DNA of 35,845 nt from Syntrophomonas sp. UBA5314 (lineage in GTDB: Bacteria > Bacillota > Syntrophomonadia > Syntrophomonadales > Syntrophomonadaceae), in NCBI GenBank assembly GCA_002410325.1, contig DHRK01000018.1, positions 1 to 35,845 on the forward strand, given 5' to 3'. The notes beneath the pieces were generated by a model. The model was not told the DNA's origin. It saw only the letters and a list, made by a program, of their open reading frames with translations, and did no database searches. Positions 14,695 through 22,146 of the stretch are shown piece after piece. A program made the position numbers and the translations under genes. Every line of letters begins with the position of its first letter. The first letter of the stretch is position 1.

Positions 14695-16830
14695 CTAATT
14701 TTGTCCTGCAACTACCGGTCCCTTTCCGTGTTGAAGGGTCCGGCTGGCATTCAATACCGCCAACAGCGTTACTCCCACGTCGGCGAAAACCGCTTCCCAG
14801 ATGCTGGCCACGCCGAAGGTTCCAAGTAAGATGAAGAAAGCCTTGACTGCTAAAGCCACATAAATATTCTGCCGGACAATACTACCGGTTCTTCTGGAAA
14901 TTTCGACCGCTCTGGCCAACTTGGAGGGGGCGTCCTCCATCAGGACTACATCGGCCGCTTCAATCACCGCGTCACTGCCTAATCCTCCCATGGCCACGCC
15001 AATATCTGCTCTGGTGATAACCGGCGCGTCATTGATGCCATCACCGACAAACACCAATTTTTGTTTACTTCTATCCTTAATTTCCTTTTCCAGTTCTTCA
15101 AGCATTTGAACCTTATCTTCCGGTAGTAGTTCCGCGAAATATGCATCAATTCCCAGTTCGCGGCTGACCTTTTCCGCCACGCTTTGATCATCGCCGGTCA
15201 GCATAACGGTTTTCCTGATCCCTAACTGCTTTAACCGGCTTATGGCCTCTTTAGCATCGGGTTTAAGTTCATCAGATATGATCAGATACCCGGCATAAAC
15301 TCCGTCAATTGCCACATAAACAATGGTTCCGGCGACATCGCAATCGTCATGGACGATATTTTCCTTATGCATCAGACGGTCGTTTCCAGCCAGAACTTGA
15401 CGGCCATTTACAGCGGCCTTGATCCCATGCGCGGGAATCTCGCGGTAGTCCTGAACCTGATCGGCAGTGATTTCATTCCCGGTCTTTTCCTTATAAGCAG
15501 CCCCGATAGATTGAGCAATGGGGTGGTTGCTGTATATTTCCGCTCCGGCCGCTGCTGCCAAGAGTTCCTCGGGGGCAATGCTGTTTTTGCTTACGATCTC
15601 CGTTACCCGAAAAACCCCTTTAGTCAAGGTACCAGTTTTGTCAAAGACGACCGTGTCGAGTCCCCCCAGGGCATCTATATAATTAGCTCCTTTAACCAGG
15701 ATTCCGTTTTTCGATGCCGCTCCAATTCCGCCGAAATAACCCAAAGGTATGGAAACTACCAGGGCACAGGGGCAGGAAATAACCAGTAATACCAAAGCCC
15801 GGTAAATCCATTCACTGAATGTCGCTCCCGGCAGCAACAAAGGCGGAACAATTGCAATTAAGGCGGCAGCCGCTACCACGATGGGGGTATAGTAATTGGC
15901 AAACCTGGTTATAAACTGCTCGGTGGGAGCCTTTCGCTCACTGGCCTTCTCTACCAATTCCAAGATCCTGGCCACGGATGAATCTTTAAACGGCTTGGCA
16001 ACCATAACCGTGAGGAGTCCCTGACCATTGATCATTCCGGACAATATTTTCTCACCCTGCTCTACTTTCCGGGGAACAGATTCACCGGTTAAAGCGGAAG
16101 TATCCACGAATGATACTCCTTCAATAATCTCCCCGTCCAATGGTACTTTTTCACCCGGCTTAATTATTATTATCTGGCCGACCTCGACTTCTTCAGGTCT
16201 TACCTGACGCATTCCACCGTTGTCTTTCAGATTGGCATATTCGGGTTGAATATTCATCAAAGCGGCGATGGAGCGCCGCGAGCGGTCGACGGCCCGGTCC
16301 TGCAGGTATTCTCCAACTGCATAAAAAAGCATTACTCCCACTGCCTCCGGCAATTGGTGGATGGCTATAGCCCCGCCGGTGGCAATAGTCATCAAGAAGT
16401 TTTCATCGAAGAACTGTCCGCTGACCAATTTTTTAAAGGCGGCCGCAATGACTGGCCCGCCGACCAGCAAATAAGCCGGCATTAAAACAGCATACTCCGC
16501 CCAAGAAAACGGCGTATTATGCAAGGATTCATTAAATATTAATCCGACCACAAATAATATCCCTGCTCCGATAATCACCCCAAGATTATTATGTTCTTCC
16601 ATTTCTTCCGGTTGCGATAAAGCCCGTAAACTCTCATACTTCTGCAGTTTCACTTCCGGTTCGACCCGCTTAATGACGGCCCGGGCTTCTTCTGCCAACA
16701 TTTCCGGCATTTCAACGCTCAGGGTATTAAAGTTGACCGTTACATTCTCCAAACCATTCACTTTCCGGAGTTCCCGCTCGATTTTGGCGGCGCAATTCGG
16801 ACAGTCCAGTCCTGCCAATGAATACCGCAT
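14695..16830 (-). CDS. cadA: Heavy-metal exporting P1B-type ATPase (CadA/ZntA type)
   Basis: A 711-residue ATPase that pumps Cd(II), Zn(II) or Pb(II) out of the cell. Order of domains: N-terminal metal-binding domain with GLDCPNC (Cys10, Cys13), transmembrane helices, actuator motif TGES, the transmembrane CPC motif (SCPCAL), phosphorylation site DKTGTLT, nucleotide-binding domain and hinge GDGINDAP. The last segment with D-V-G-V near residue 690 fits the Zn/Cd/Pb subgroup rather than Cu. The ATG at 16830 follows AAGAAGGA; a frame 22 codons longer has no ribosome site. It is the second gene of an operon led by a CadC-type repressor. Metal preference is inferred from motifs and the regulator. 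Confidence 0.93.
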   Translation of the reverse strand: MRYSLAGLDCPNCAAKIERELRKVNGLENVTVNFNTLSVEMPEMLAEEARAVIKRVEPEVKLQKYESLRALSQPEEMEEHNNLGVIIGAGILFVVGLIFNESLHNTPFSWAEYAVLMPAYLLVGGPVIAAAFKKLVSGQFFDENFLMTIATGGAIAIHQLPEAVGVMLFYAVGEYLQDRAVDRSRRSIAALMNIQPEYANLKDNGGMRQVRPEEVEVGQIIIIKPGEKVPLDGEIIEGVSFVDTSALTGESVPRKVEQGEKILSGMINGQGLLTVMVAKPFKDSSVARILELVEKASERKAPTEQFITRFANYYTPIVVAAAALIAIVPPLLLPGATFSEWIYRALVLLVISCPCALVVSIPLGYFGGIGAASKNGILVKGANYIDALGGLDTVVFDKTGTLTKGVFRVTEIVSKNSIAPEELLAAAAGAEIYSNHPIAQSIGAAYKEKTGNEITADQVQDYREIPAHGIKAAVNGRQVLAGNDRLMHKENIVHDDCDVAGTIVYVAIDGVYAGYLIISDELKPDAKEAISRLKQLGIRKTVMLTGDDQSVAEKVSRELGIDAYFAELLPEDKVQMLEELEKEIKDRSKQKLVFVGDGINDAPVITRADIGVAMGGLGSDAVIEAADVVLMEDAPSKLARAVEISRRTGSIVRQNIYVALAVKAFFILLGTFGVASIWEAVFADVGVTLLAVLNASRTLQHGKGPVVAGQN

Positions 16831-16879
16831 ATTTATTCCTTCTTTCACGTCTAAAAATGCAAACCCGTTTAAATATTGA

Positions 16880-17257
16880 TCAGCGTCCCTCGGCAAAGTG
16901 ATCCTGCGCTTCCCGGATCAAATTTATGATGTGATCATCATCCAGGGTATAGTAGACCATTTTACCCTCCCGGGCGTATTTAACCAGCCGGAATGCTTTT
17001 AAAAGCCGCAAATGATGCGATACGGCCGGCAAACTCATATCCAGAATAACGGCGATATCGCACACGCAAAGCCTTTGCTCGGATAAAAGATAGAGTATTT
17101 TGGTTCTGGTCTCATCGCCCAGGACCTTGAAGATCTCGGAAAGTCCGGCCACCTCTAAAACTTTCTCTTTTAGCTTTTCGACATTGCCGTTTGAAGGGCA
17201 AAAGCCGTCGCAAAGGTCTTTATTCGGAGCTGAATCGTGATTCTCAAAATCCTTCAT
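16880..17257 (-). CDS. cadC: ArsR/SmtB-family metal-sensing repressor (CadC type)
   Basis: A 125-residue winged-helix repressor. It carries an N-terminal cysteine pair (Cys16, Cys20 in LCDGFC) and the alpha-3 pair RLCVCD (Cys64, Cys66), matching the four-cysteine Cd/Pb/Bi site of CadC, plus an alpha-5 region D-D-D-H-I-I-N-L-I-R-E-A-Q-D-H that may be a Zn site. DNA-recognition helix: M-S-L-P-A-V-S-H-H-L. Metal binding should release it from the operator just upstream and turn on cadA. I start at the second ATG because AAAGGA is 9 nt before it, while the first ATG has none. cadA begins 49 bp after its stop. Confidence 0.92.
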   Translation of the reverse strand: MKDFENHDSAPNKDLCDGFCPSNGNVEKLKEKVLEVAGLSEIFKVLGDETRTKILYLLSEQRLCVCDIAVILDMSLPAVSHHLRLLKAFRLVKYAREGKMVYYTLDDDHIINLIREAQDHFAEGR

Positions 17258-17278
17258 AATAATCGTTCCTTTCATAAC

Positions 17279-17329
17279 AATTAAACGATTGCTTAATTAA
17301 TAATATATTTATTGTCTCTCCGGTGTCAA
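17279..17329 (-). promoter_or_regulatory. Promoter and operator of cadC-cadA
   Basis: Minus strand TTGACA (17324-17329), 18-nt spacer, TATTAT (17300-17305). Directly downstream, across the start site, lies the inverted repeat AATTAA-N8-TTAATT (17279-17298), an AT-rich dyad of the size bound by ArsR/SmtB repressors. Confidence 0.75.
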
Positions 17330-17501
17330 TCTAAAAACAGGGTAAAAGTTGATCTATCCAGACCCAGGAGTCTTCCGGCATCATGCAGCAGCGGCCCGGG
17401 TTGGCTTTCGGGCGGGTTGAGCAGCCCGGCGGGATGGATGGCCGGACTAATGAGTTTGTAGCGGCAAGCCTTTTGGAATTGCTATTCTCGATTATACTCA
17501 C
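17330..17501. other. Spacer with a possible gene remnant
   Basis: Besides the cadC promoter, one minus-strand frame stays open for 52 codons (stop at 17326, previous stop at 17482) without a start codon. Its reading (ending L-L-G-L-D-R-S-T-F-T-L-F-L-D) looks protein-like, recalling helix-turn-helix ends of Fis-type domains, but is too short to assign. It may be a decayed gene. Confidence 0.25.
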
Positions 17502-17535
17502 AAAAAAGAGAGCGGCAGTCCATAGCTCCGCTCTC
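17502..17535 (-). terminator. Terminator of the DUF169 gene
   Basis: Minus-strand stem GAGAGCGG/CCGCTCTC (8 bp) followed by six T. It is 34 bp after the DUF169 stop. Confidence 0.8.
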
Positions 17536-17568
17536 CAAAACATTTCTATATATTTCAGGTGAATATGC

Positions 17569-18348
17569 TTACTCTTTAATCCCCACCCAGCGGTCAAGTT
17601 CCTCATAACAGCCCGGGAAAGCAGGTTTGGTGGTAATAGCAAAGAAGGGCGTAGGTATGCGGGCCACACCGCTGTCATGGGTTCCTTTAATCCCCTCAAC
17701 AATGTTTTGGATCCTCTCTTTGGGGATGGCAAAGGCCAGCTCATCATCAGCGGTAAGGGCAAAAACTCTCTCACCTCCCCCGGGAATAACTACATTGCAT
17801 TTCTTCATCTTGTAGGGCACCGTGATGTAAGCTCCACAGGCGCAACGCCCCATAAAACTTGATTGAATGGCTCCCCCCTCATTAAAGAGTTCACCTTGAA
17901 TACAGCGCACGATTTGGGCTGCGTTGCCGTAGATGATGATGATATCCGGCTCAAAGTCGGCTCTCTGCAGAGGGGCGACAATCAAGTGCTTGAAAGCGCC
18001 TACATCCAGGTGGATCTCGGCGGCGGCGGTTACGGCTCCGGCTTCACGGTCTTTGGTGTAGAGAGGATGGACAAATCCGCCCTGCTCGTATAATTCGTTG
18101 GTTTCCTTATGCCCCAGATAGATGTGGGCCAGTCCGCAGGCATGGTCTTTGGCGGAAAAGGCCATGGTCCGCCCTAAACGCCGGGCAGCCGTAATTCCCT
18201 GGCAGACTGCGATACGATAGCCGAAGATGTCACTGGCATATTTGACCTTGGGGGGCAGCTGATCATCATTGGAGATCTTAACTGCTACCGGATAGGTCGC
18301 GGTCCTCAAGTACTCATTGAAAAATGCATATAATTCTTTATTATCCAC
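17569..18348 (-). CDS. DUF169 family protein
   Basis: A 259-residue member of DUF169 (COG2043), soluble, recognised by the N-terminal Y-P-V-A-V-K-I region, the G-R-T-M-A-F-S-A-K-D-H-A-C segment, the V-V-A/V-A-P-L-Q-R-A-D repeat-like core and the G-R-C-A-C-G-A-Y-I motif. The conserved cysteines (HACGLA, RCIQGE, GRCACG) suggest a metal or Fe-S site, but no function is established. It begins with GTG after a strong GGAGG site. It follows the AbfD-like gene on the same strand but is separated from it by a terminator, so it is its own unit. A role linked to that radical enzyme is only suggested by proximity. Confidence 0.85.
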   Translation of the reverse strand: MDNKELYAFFNEYLRTATYPVAVKISNDDQLPPKVKYASDIFGYRIAVCQGITAARRLGRTMAFSAKDHACGLAHIYLGHKETNELYEQGGFVHPLYTKDREAGAVTAAAEIHLDVGAFKHLIVAPLQRADFEPDIIIIYGNAAQIVRCIQGELFNEGGAIQSSFMGRCACGAYITVPYKMKKCNVVIPGGGERVFALTADDELAFAIPKERIQNIVEGIKGTHDSGVARIPTPFFAITTKPAFPGCYEELDRWVGIKE

Positions 18349-18692
18349 TAATTATTCCTCCTTCGTTGGGGATCATGTCTCTCTTCGCAAAATAAAGTTG
18401 AATGAAACGCTCTTGCCCTTCGCAATAAGATTCTCTAAAGGAATTCAATCGGGGCTTGTACCGGCAGGAATCAAATCCCCCCGGAGTAAAAGGTGTTTTA
18501 TCACCTCCCGCGATCATGGGCAGCTTTCAAAAAAGATCGGAATAGTTCGAGCTCCCGAAATACACCCGCCATCGTTTATATTATACTTTATTATTCCGAT
18601 TATTTATATTGACTCTATGGTTTTAGTAGTATATAAGTAGTAGTATAAGCATGATTTAAGCCCATCCTTCAACCTTAAATACCGATGAAGGC
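18349..18692. other. Leader/intergenic region of the DUF169 gene
   Basis: A minus-strand TATAAT at 18580-18585 is the best -10 box; no good -35 is seen. The long leader (about 220 nt) contains an open frame starting ATG near 18520 that ends overlapping the DUF169 GTG, but without a clear ribosome site. An imperfect direct repeat of TAGTAGTATA lies at about 18627-18650. Confidence 0.35.
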
Positions 18693-18728
18693 AAAAGGGG
18701 CGGCCTTCCGATTGAAGGCCGCCCCTTT
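18693..18728 (-). terminator. Terminator of the AbfD-like operon
   Basis: A perfect 15-bp stem AAAGGGGCGGCCTTC/GAAGGCCGCCCCTTT (18694-18708 with 18714-18728), 5-nt loop, then TTTT with GCC on the minus strand. It is 24 bp after the stop codon. Confidence 0.85.
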
Positions 18729-18751
18729 CCTGAAATCTCAGTTAATTACGT

Positions 18752-20200
18752 TCAGTCCTTGATATGGGCCAGATCTTTGGCCAGTTGCTTCTTGGCATCC
18801 CAGTCAGTCAAAAACTGGAGTGCAACCCGTTGGGCCTGCGGCGAGCCGGCTCCGTGCCAGGTCCCGGCTCCATGCAGCCCGGCCACCCAGTTCTGCAGGA
18901 ATTTGATGACTCTTAAGCGCTGCTCGGCCGGGGCCGCTGATTTGAAGTATTTTTTGATATAAGGACCGATTTCGGGATTCTCCAGATCGCGTTCACTGGG
19001 CATTGTAACGACCCCACCCCCGGCGATATCCCCGGCCATTTTCATAATTTCCCAGAATCCATGGGCAATGTTCAGCTTGGCCACATTGCCGAATAAATCA
19101 TCCGGCATCCATACGCCGGAACCGACCGGTTCTTCAACCCCTTTGGCCGCTGCGGCTATGGCGCAGGCGTGAGAGGTCTCGCTGATTCTGACCATGTCGA
19201 TGAGCTTTTCCTGAATATGGGGAACCTTTTGCAAGCCGGTGTACTCGCTGGCCAGTTTGCTGGCTCCGATGATCAGGTCGGCATAACCGACTTTGCAGGC
19301 TCCGCCGCAGTTCATGCGGTGGGTCTTGGCGAACCTGGCCACCAGCCGTCCGCAGTATTTGGTCTCCCCGCACAGGAACACCCGCTCCCAGGGAATAAAG
19401 ACGTCGTCAAAGACGATGGTGGAAGTCTCCCGCTGGCCGAACTCAGGATTGCCTAGTTCTTCGATACTTTCCGCCGCCTCCCGTTCAGCCGTGTAGGGGG
19501 TGTACTGGCAGATGTAAGTGATCCCCGGGGTTCCGTTGGGCAGGGCGAAGGCTACGGCAAACTGTTCTTCACCCGGCTTTAAGGCTCCGCCCGGAAGCAC
19601 TATGGTTTCATGGGCTCCTATGGCCCCGCTCTGGCTCACCTTGGCCCCCCGGACCACGATTCCATCGTCTCTCTTTTCGACCACCCGCAGATGCATGTCG
19701 GGATCGTCCTGTTCCGAGGGACGTTTAAACCGATCCCCTTTGGGATCGGTGATGGCGCCGGAACAGGCCAGGTCGTTGGCCTGGGCCCATTTTATAAAAT
19801 TGTTTAAACGCGTATTGTATTCCGTTCCGTATTCTTTATCCATTTCCCAGGTGGAAGCCGCCAGGGCGTTCAGGGTATCGCAGCCTACGCAGCGATAGTT
19901 GCAGGTGCCCAATTTCTGGCTGGTTAAAAGGGCCATCTCCGCCCTCATGTCGAGATCGTAGTTGCTTCTGGCCACATGCAGGTTTCTATTGATCGGTTCC
20001 CCGGTCAGATGGGAAGCGGGGACCATGATCTCTTTATATTTGGGATCATGGGCCAGGTCATAGACTTTGGCCGTAGCCCTGATGACCGAGAGGGTAGTGG
20101 GGTTTTCCAACATGTTTTCCACCCTCTTGCCGGCAACATATACTTTGGGGTTTAAAGCCTTCACGCTCTCAATGTATTCCGCCGCTGTCTTTACCGCCAT
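18752..20200 (-). CDS. 4-hydroxybutyryl-CoA dehydratase-like radical enzyme (AbfD family), variant active site
   Basis: A 482-residue member of the 4-hydroxyphenylacetate 3-hydroxylase/AbfD family, close in length to Clostridium aminobutyricum AbfD. AbfD converts 4-hydroxybutyryl-CoA to crotonyl-CoA with FAD and a [4Fe-4S] cluster held by Cys99, Cys103, His292 and Cys299, with Tyr296 and Glu257 catalytic. Here Cys100, Cys104 and Glu258 match, but the H-x3-Y-x2-C-K motif is H-R-M-N-C-G-G-A-C-K (residues 294-303): tyrosine is replaced by cysteine and one residue is inserted before the cluster cysteine. Cofactor binding seems retained but the substrate or reaction may differ. Start ATG follows GGAGGAG; a frame 15 codons longer has no site. 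An unknown small gene precedes it in the operon. Confidence 0.85.
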   Translation of the reverse strand: MAVKTAAEYIESVKALNPKVYVAGKRVENMLENPTTLSVIRATAKVYDLAHDPKYKEIMVPASHLTGEPINRNLHVARSNYDLDMRAEMALLTSQKLGTCNYRCVGCDTLNALAASTWEMDKEYGTEYNTRLNNFIKWAQANDLACSGAITDPKGDRFKRPSEQDDPDMHLRVVEKRDDGIVVRGAKVSQSGAIGAHETIVLPGGALKPGEEQFAVAFALPNGTPGITYICQYTPYTAEREAAESIEELGNPEFGQRETSTIVFDDVFIPWERVFLCGETKYCGRLVARFAKTHRMNCGGACKVGYADLIIGASKLASEYTGLQKVPHIQEKLIDMVRISETSHACAIAAAAKGVEEPVGSGVWMPDDLFGNVAKLNIAHGFWEIMKMAGDIAGGGVVTMPSERDLENPEIGPYIKKYFKSAAPAEQRLRVIKFLQNWVAGLHGAGTWHGAGSPQAQRVALQFLTDWDAKKQLAKDLAHIKD

Positions 20201-20258
20201 AGTTTTCTCCTCCTTATACAAGCACGGCCCGTGCTTTTCGCCCAAAACCCTCTTTTTT

Positions 20259-20582
20259 TTACCTGCTTTTAACCTCCACCACTAATCTGGCAGTGGATTC
20301 GCGGGGAGCAGGAAATCCCCCCACATTGCGAATGGCTGTGTCAATATAGAACAACAATTCTTCATCGGTCATTTCCCCGGCCAAAGTCAAAACCAGCTTG
20401 TGCTCTATATGGCTGGCTTCCACGAGCAATGATGGCTGGTAGAAGCCAGGTAGAGCCTTTTTGCGGCAACAAGCATCTTGCAGGGTTGCAAAAGTCCCTA
20501 CCAGTCCCATATATTTTTCTTCCAGCTCAGGGGTGCAAACAGTAATGAATTCCAGTGATACTCCAGAAAACGCGTTGTCCAT
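20259..20582 (-). CDS. Hypothetical protein upstream of the AbfD-like gene
   Basis: I do not recognise this 107-residue protein. It has AGGAGG 9 nt before the ATG and sits 58 bp upstream of the dehydratase gene on the same strand, so it is probably co-transcribed. It is soluble, without signal peptide or membrane segment. A central D-A-C-C-R-K-K segment with adjacent cysteines and a predicted strand-helix-strand pattern (L-V-L-T-L-A-G-E-M-T-D-E-E-L-L-F-Y-I-D-T) are visible; the C-terminus ends in a beta-like L-V-V-E-V-K. It could be an accessory or binding protein for the radical enzyme, but that is conjecture from position. Confidence 0.7.
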   Translation of the reverse strand: MDNAFSGVSLEFITVCTPELEEKYMGLVGTFATLQDACCRKKALPGFYQPSLLVEASHIEHKLVLTLAGEMTDEELLFYIDTAIRNVGGFPAPRESTARLVVEVKSR

Positions 20583-20601
20583 TCAGTATGCCTCCTTTTG
20601 C

Positions 20602-20646
20602 AGGCGTTAAACGGTCCAGTCCGGATGAGATTGGCTTTTAACGCCT
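20602..20646. promoter_or_regulatory. Inverted repeat in the leader of the AbfD-like operon
   Basis: AGGCGTTAAA (20602-20611) and TTTAACGCCT (20637-20646) form a perfect 10-bp inverted repeat with 25 nt between, ending 20 nt before the start codon and just upstream of the ribosome site. It may be an operator or an mRNA hairpin controlling translation. Confidence 0.45.
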
Positions 20647-21081
20647 ATACGGCTGCTCCCCTCCTCTCCTGGGGTTAAAATCCCCAATATGCCCCGGTTG
20701 AAATTACCAGGCTTTCAAGCTGCGGTGCCAACCCTCCCTTCTCCTTCCGAAATTTATTGGAATATATCTGAATAAATCCAGACTGCTTTTTGGGGCGGCT
20801 CCAACCTTTCAGGCAATTGATTAAAAGAGTGGCGCAATTACTGGTTTTCGCAGGTTTGGTGAAAGAACTCCCCCACTAAACGAATAGTAAAAACACCCCC
20901 TGGTAAGGCTGAACCTTAAAAATAAAATCATTCTTTGCAAACCAATAATCAAGGGTTCTGTCTCTCTATGGTGCGAGGCGGATGGAGATTGGAGATCTTA
21001 TGATTTGTCCGTATTTCAGGTTTTAGAATTGATAACCAGCGCCAGTGCTTTATTAAGCTGCCGGCCAGCAAGCAGACTCGC

Positions 21082-21095
21082 TGAACATTCGTTCA
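21082..21095. promoter_or_regulatory. TetR-like operator candidate
   Basis: TGAAC-ATTC-GTTCA, a 5-bp inverted repeat of TetR-operator type, immediately before an AT-rich stretch with -10-like boxes upstream of the TcdA gene. No TetR gene is in the window. Confidence 0.3.
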
Positions 21096-21169
21096 CTTTT
21101 AATATAAAAATATAAGACAGGTCTGTCAAGCACTAACACCTCGCTGCTTAACAAGGTGAAAAGTGGTAT

Positions 21170-21183
21170 ATTGTTTAAACAAT
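21170..21183. promoter_or_regulatory. Perfect palindrome upstream of the TcdA gene
   Basis: ATTGTTTAAACAAT is a perfect 14-bp palindrome overlapping a TATATT -10-like box, 107 bp before the start codon. A possible repressor site. Confidence 0.35.
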
Positions 21184-21289
21184 TGATAATGGCTCGCCAT
21201 ACAAGAGATGGTTATTGTCTTTTCAATTTGTTATGATAGTTTTGATTTCAATTCAGAATATTAAAATATTATTTCTATCGGAGATCAAT

Positions 21290-22042
21290 ATGCCAAACGA
21301 ATTTTCGCGAACCGAATTGCTCATTGGAAAAGAGGCCTTGCATAAACTCGCCCTCAGTAAAGTAGCCATCTTCGGAATAGGGGGGGTGGGAAGCTTTGCG
21401 GCGGAGGCTCTGGCCCGCTGCGGGATAGGGCAACTGGTATTGGTTGACCATGATCTGATCTGCGCTACCAATATAAATCGTCAGATTCACGCCACCCATT
21501 CTACGGTAGGACAGCCCAAGGTAGAGGTCATGAAAAATCGCATCCTGGATATCAATCCCCGGGCCAGGGTTGAAACCAGCATGGCATTTTACCCGGCAGA
21601 ATGTGAAGAACAGATGCCAAGCGCTGATCTTGATTATATTATTGACGCCATTGATACCGTCAGTTCCAAAATCGAACTGGTGGTAAATGCTAAACGCCTG
21701 AACATTCCCATTATCAGCAGCATGGGCGCCGGCAACAAACTGGACCCCGGCCGCTTTGAAATCGCCGACATCTACCAGACCTCGGTCTGTCCCCTGGCCA
21801 AAGTAATGCGCCGTGAGTTGAGAAAACGGGATATCCCCGCTTTAAAGGTCGTTTATTCCAAGGAGCCGCCCCAAGCCCCCATTCTGAGCGGGGAATCCGC
21901 TTGCCAGGACGGCTGCATTTGCCCTCCGGGGTCGTCCCGCTCCTGCCTTATCCGGCGCCAGGTTCCGGGCAGCATTTCTTTTGTCCCCTCAGCTGCCGGC
22001 CTGCTTTTGGCCGGCCATGTGGTTAGAGAACTTATTAAATAA
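21290..22042 (+). CDS. tcdA: tRNA threonylcarbamoyladenosine dehydratase (TcdA/CsdL-like, ThiF/E1 fold)
   Basis: A 250-residue E1-like adenylating enzyme. The opening F-S-R-T-E-L-L-I-G-K-E is followed by the nucleotide motif G-I-G-G-V-G-S-F-A-A-E-A-L-A-R-C-G and the D-x-D/N-x-N-R-Q ATP motif (V-D-H-D-L-I-C-A-T-N-I-N-R-Q). This combination with the D-A-I-D-T core and S-M-G-A-G-N-K segment marks the TcdA subgroup, which cyclises t6A37 of ANN-decoding tRNAs to ct6A. The ATG at 21290 has CGGAGA 6 nt upstream; a frame 25 codons longer has no site. It is monocistronic with a strong terminator after it. A cysteine-rich stretch near residue 208 (A-C-Q-D-G-C-I-C-P-P) may bind zinc. Confidence 0.88.
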   Translation: MPNEFSRTELLIGKEALHKLALSKVAIFGIGGVGSFAAEALARCGIGQLVLVDHDLICATNINRQIHATHSTVGQPKVEVMKNRILDINPRARVETSMAFYPAECEEQMPSADLDYIIDAIDTVSSKIELVVNAKRLNIPIISSMGAGNKLDPGRFEIADIYQTSVCPLAKVMRRELRKRDIPALKVVYSKEPPQAPILSGESACQDGCICPPGSSRSCLIRRQVPGSISFVPSAAGLLLAGHVVRELIK

Positions 22043-22080
22043 ACCATGAACCGGAACCGGTATTGCTCCCTCGAATAAAC

Positions 22081-22114
22081 AAGCCGTATTCTCCTGCTAA
22101 ACAGAATACGGCTT
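22081..22114. terminator. Bidirectional terminator between the TcdA and hydratase genes
   Basis: A perfect 12-bp stem AAGCCGTATTCT/AGAATACGGCTT (22081-22092 with 22103-22114), 10-nt loop, between two converging genes. Confidence 0.85.
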
Positions 22115-22146
22115 ATTTCAGTCTGATTGGTCAGAAAGGACGCCTT

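Larger units (their letters stand above)
20647..21289. other. Long divergent intergenic region
   Basis: About 640 bp between the divergent hypothetical gene and the TcdA gene. No coding frame with a ribosome site was found. It holds several dyads, including TGGGG-N7-CCCCA near 20670 and the palindromes listed separately, so it is mainly regulatory or untranslated leader. Confidence 0.5.

Noticed and set aside
20700..20735. T-box-like sequence GGGTTGGCACCGC on the minus strand
   Set aside because: It has one extra base compared with the T-box core, and I see no Stem I, AG bulge or terminator/antiterminator pair; the downstream genes are not typical T-box targets.
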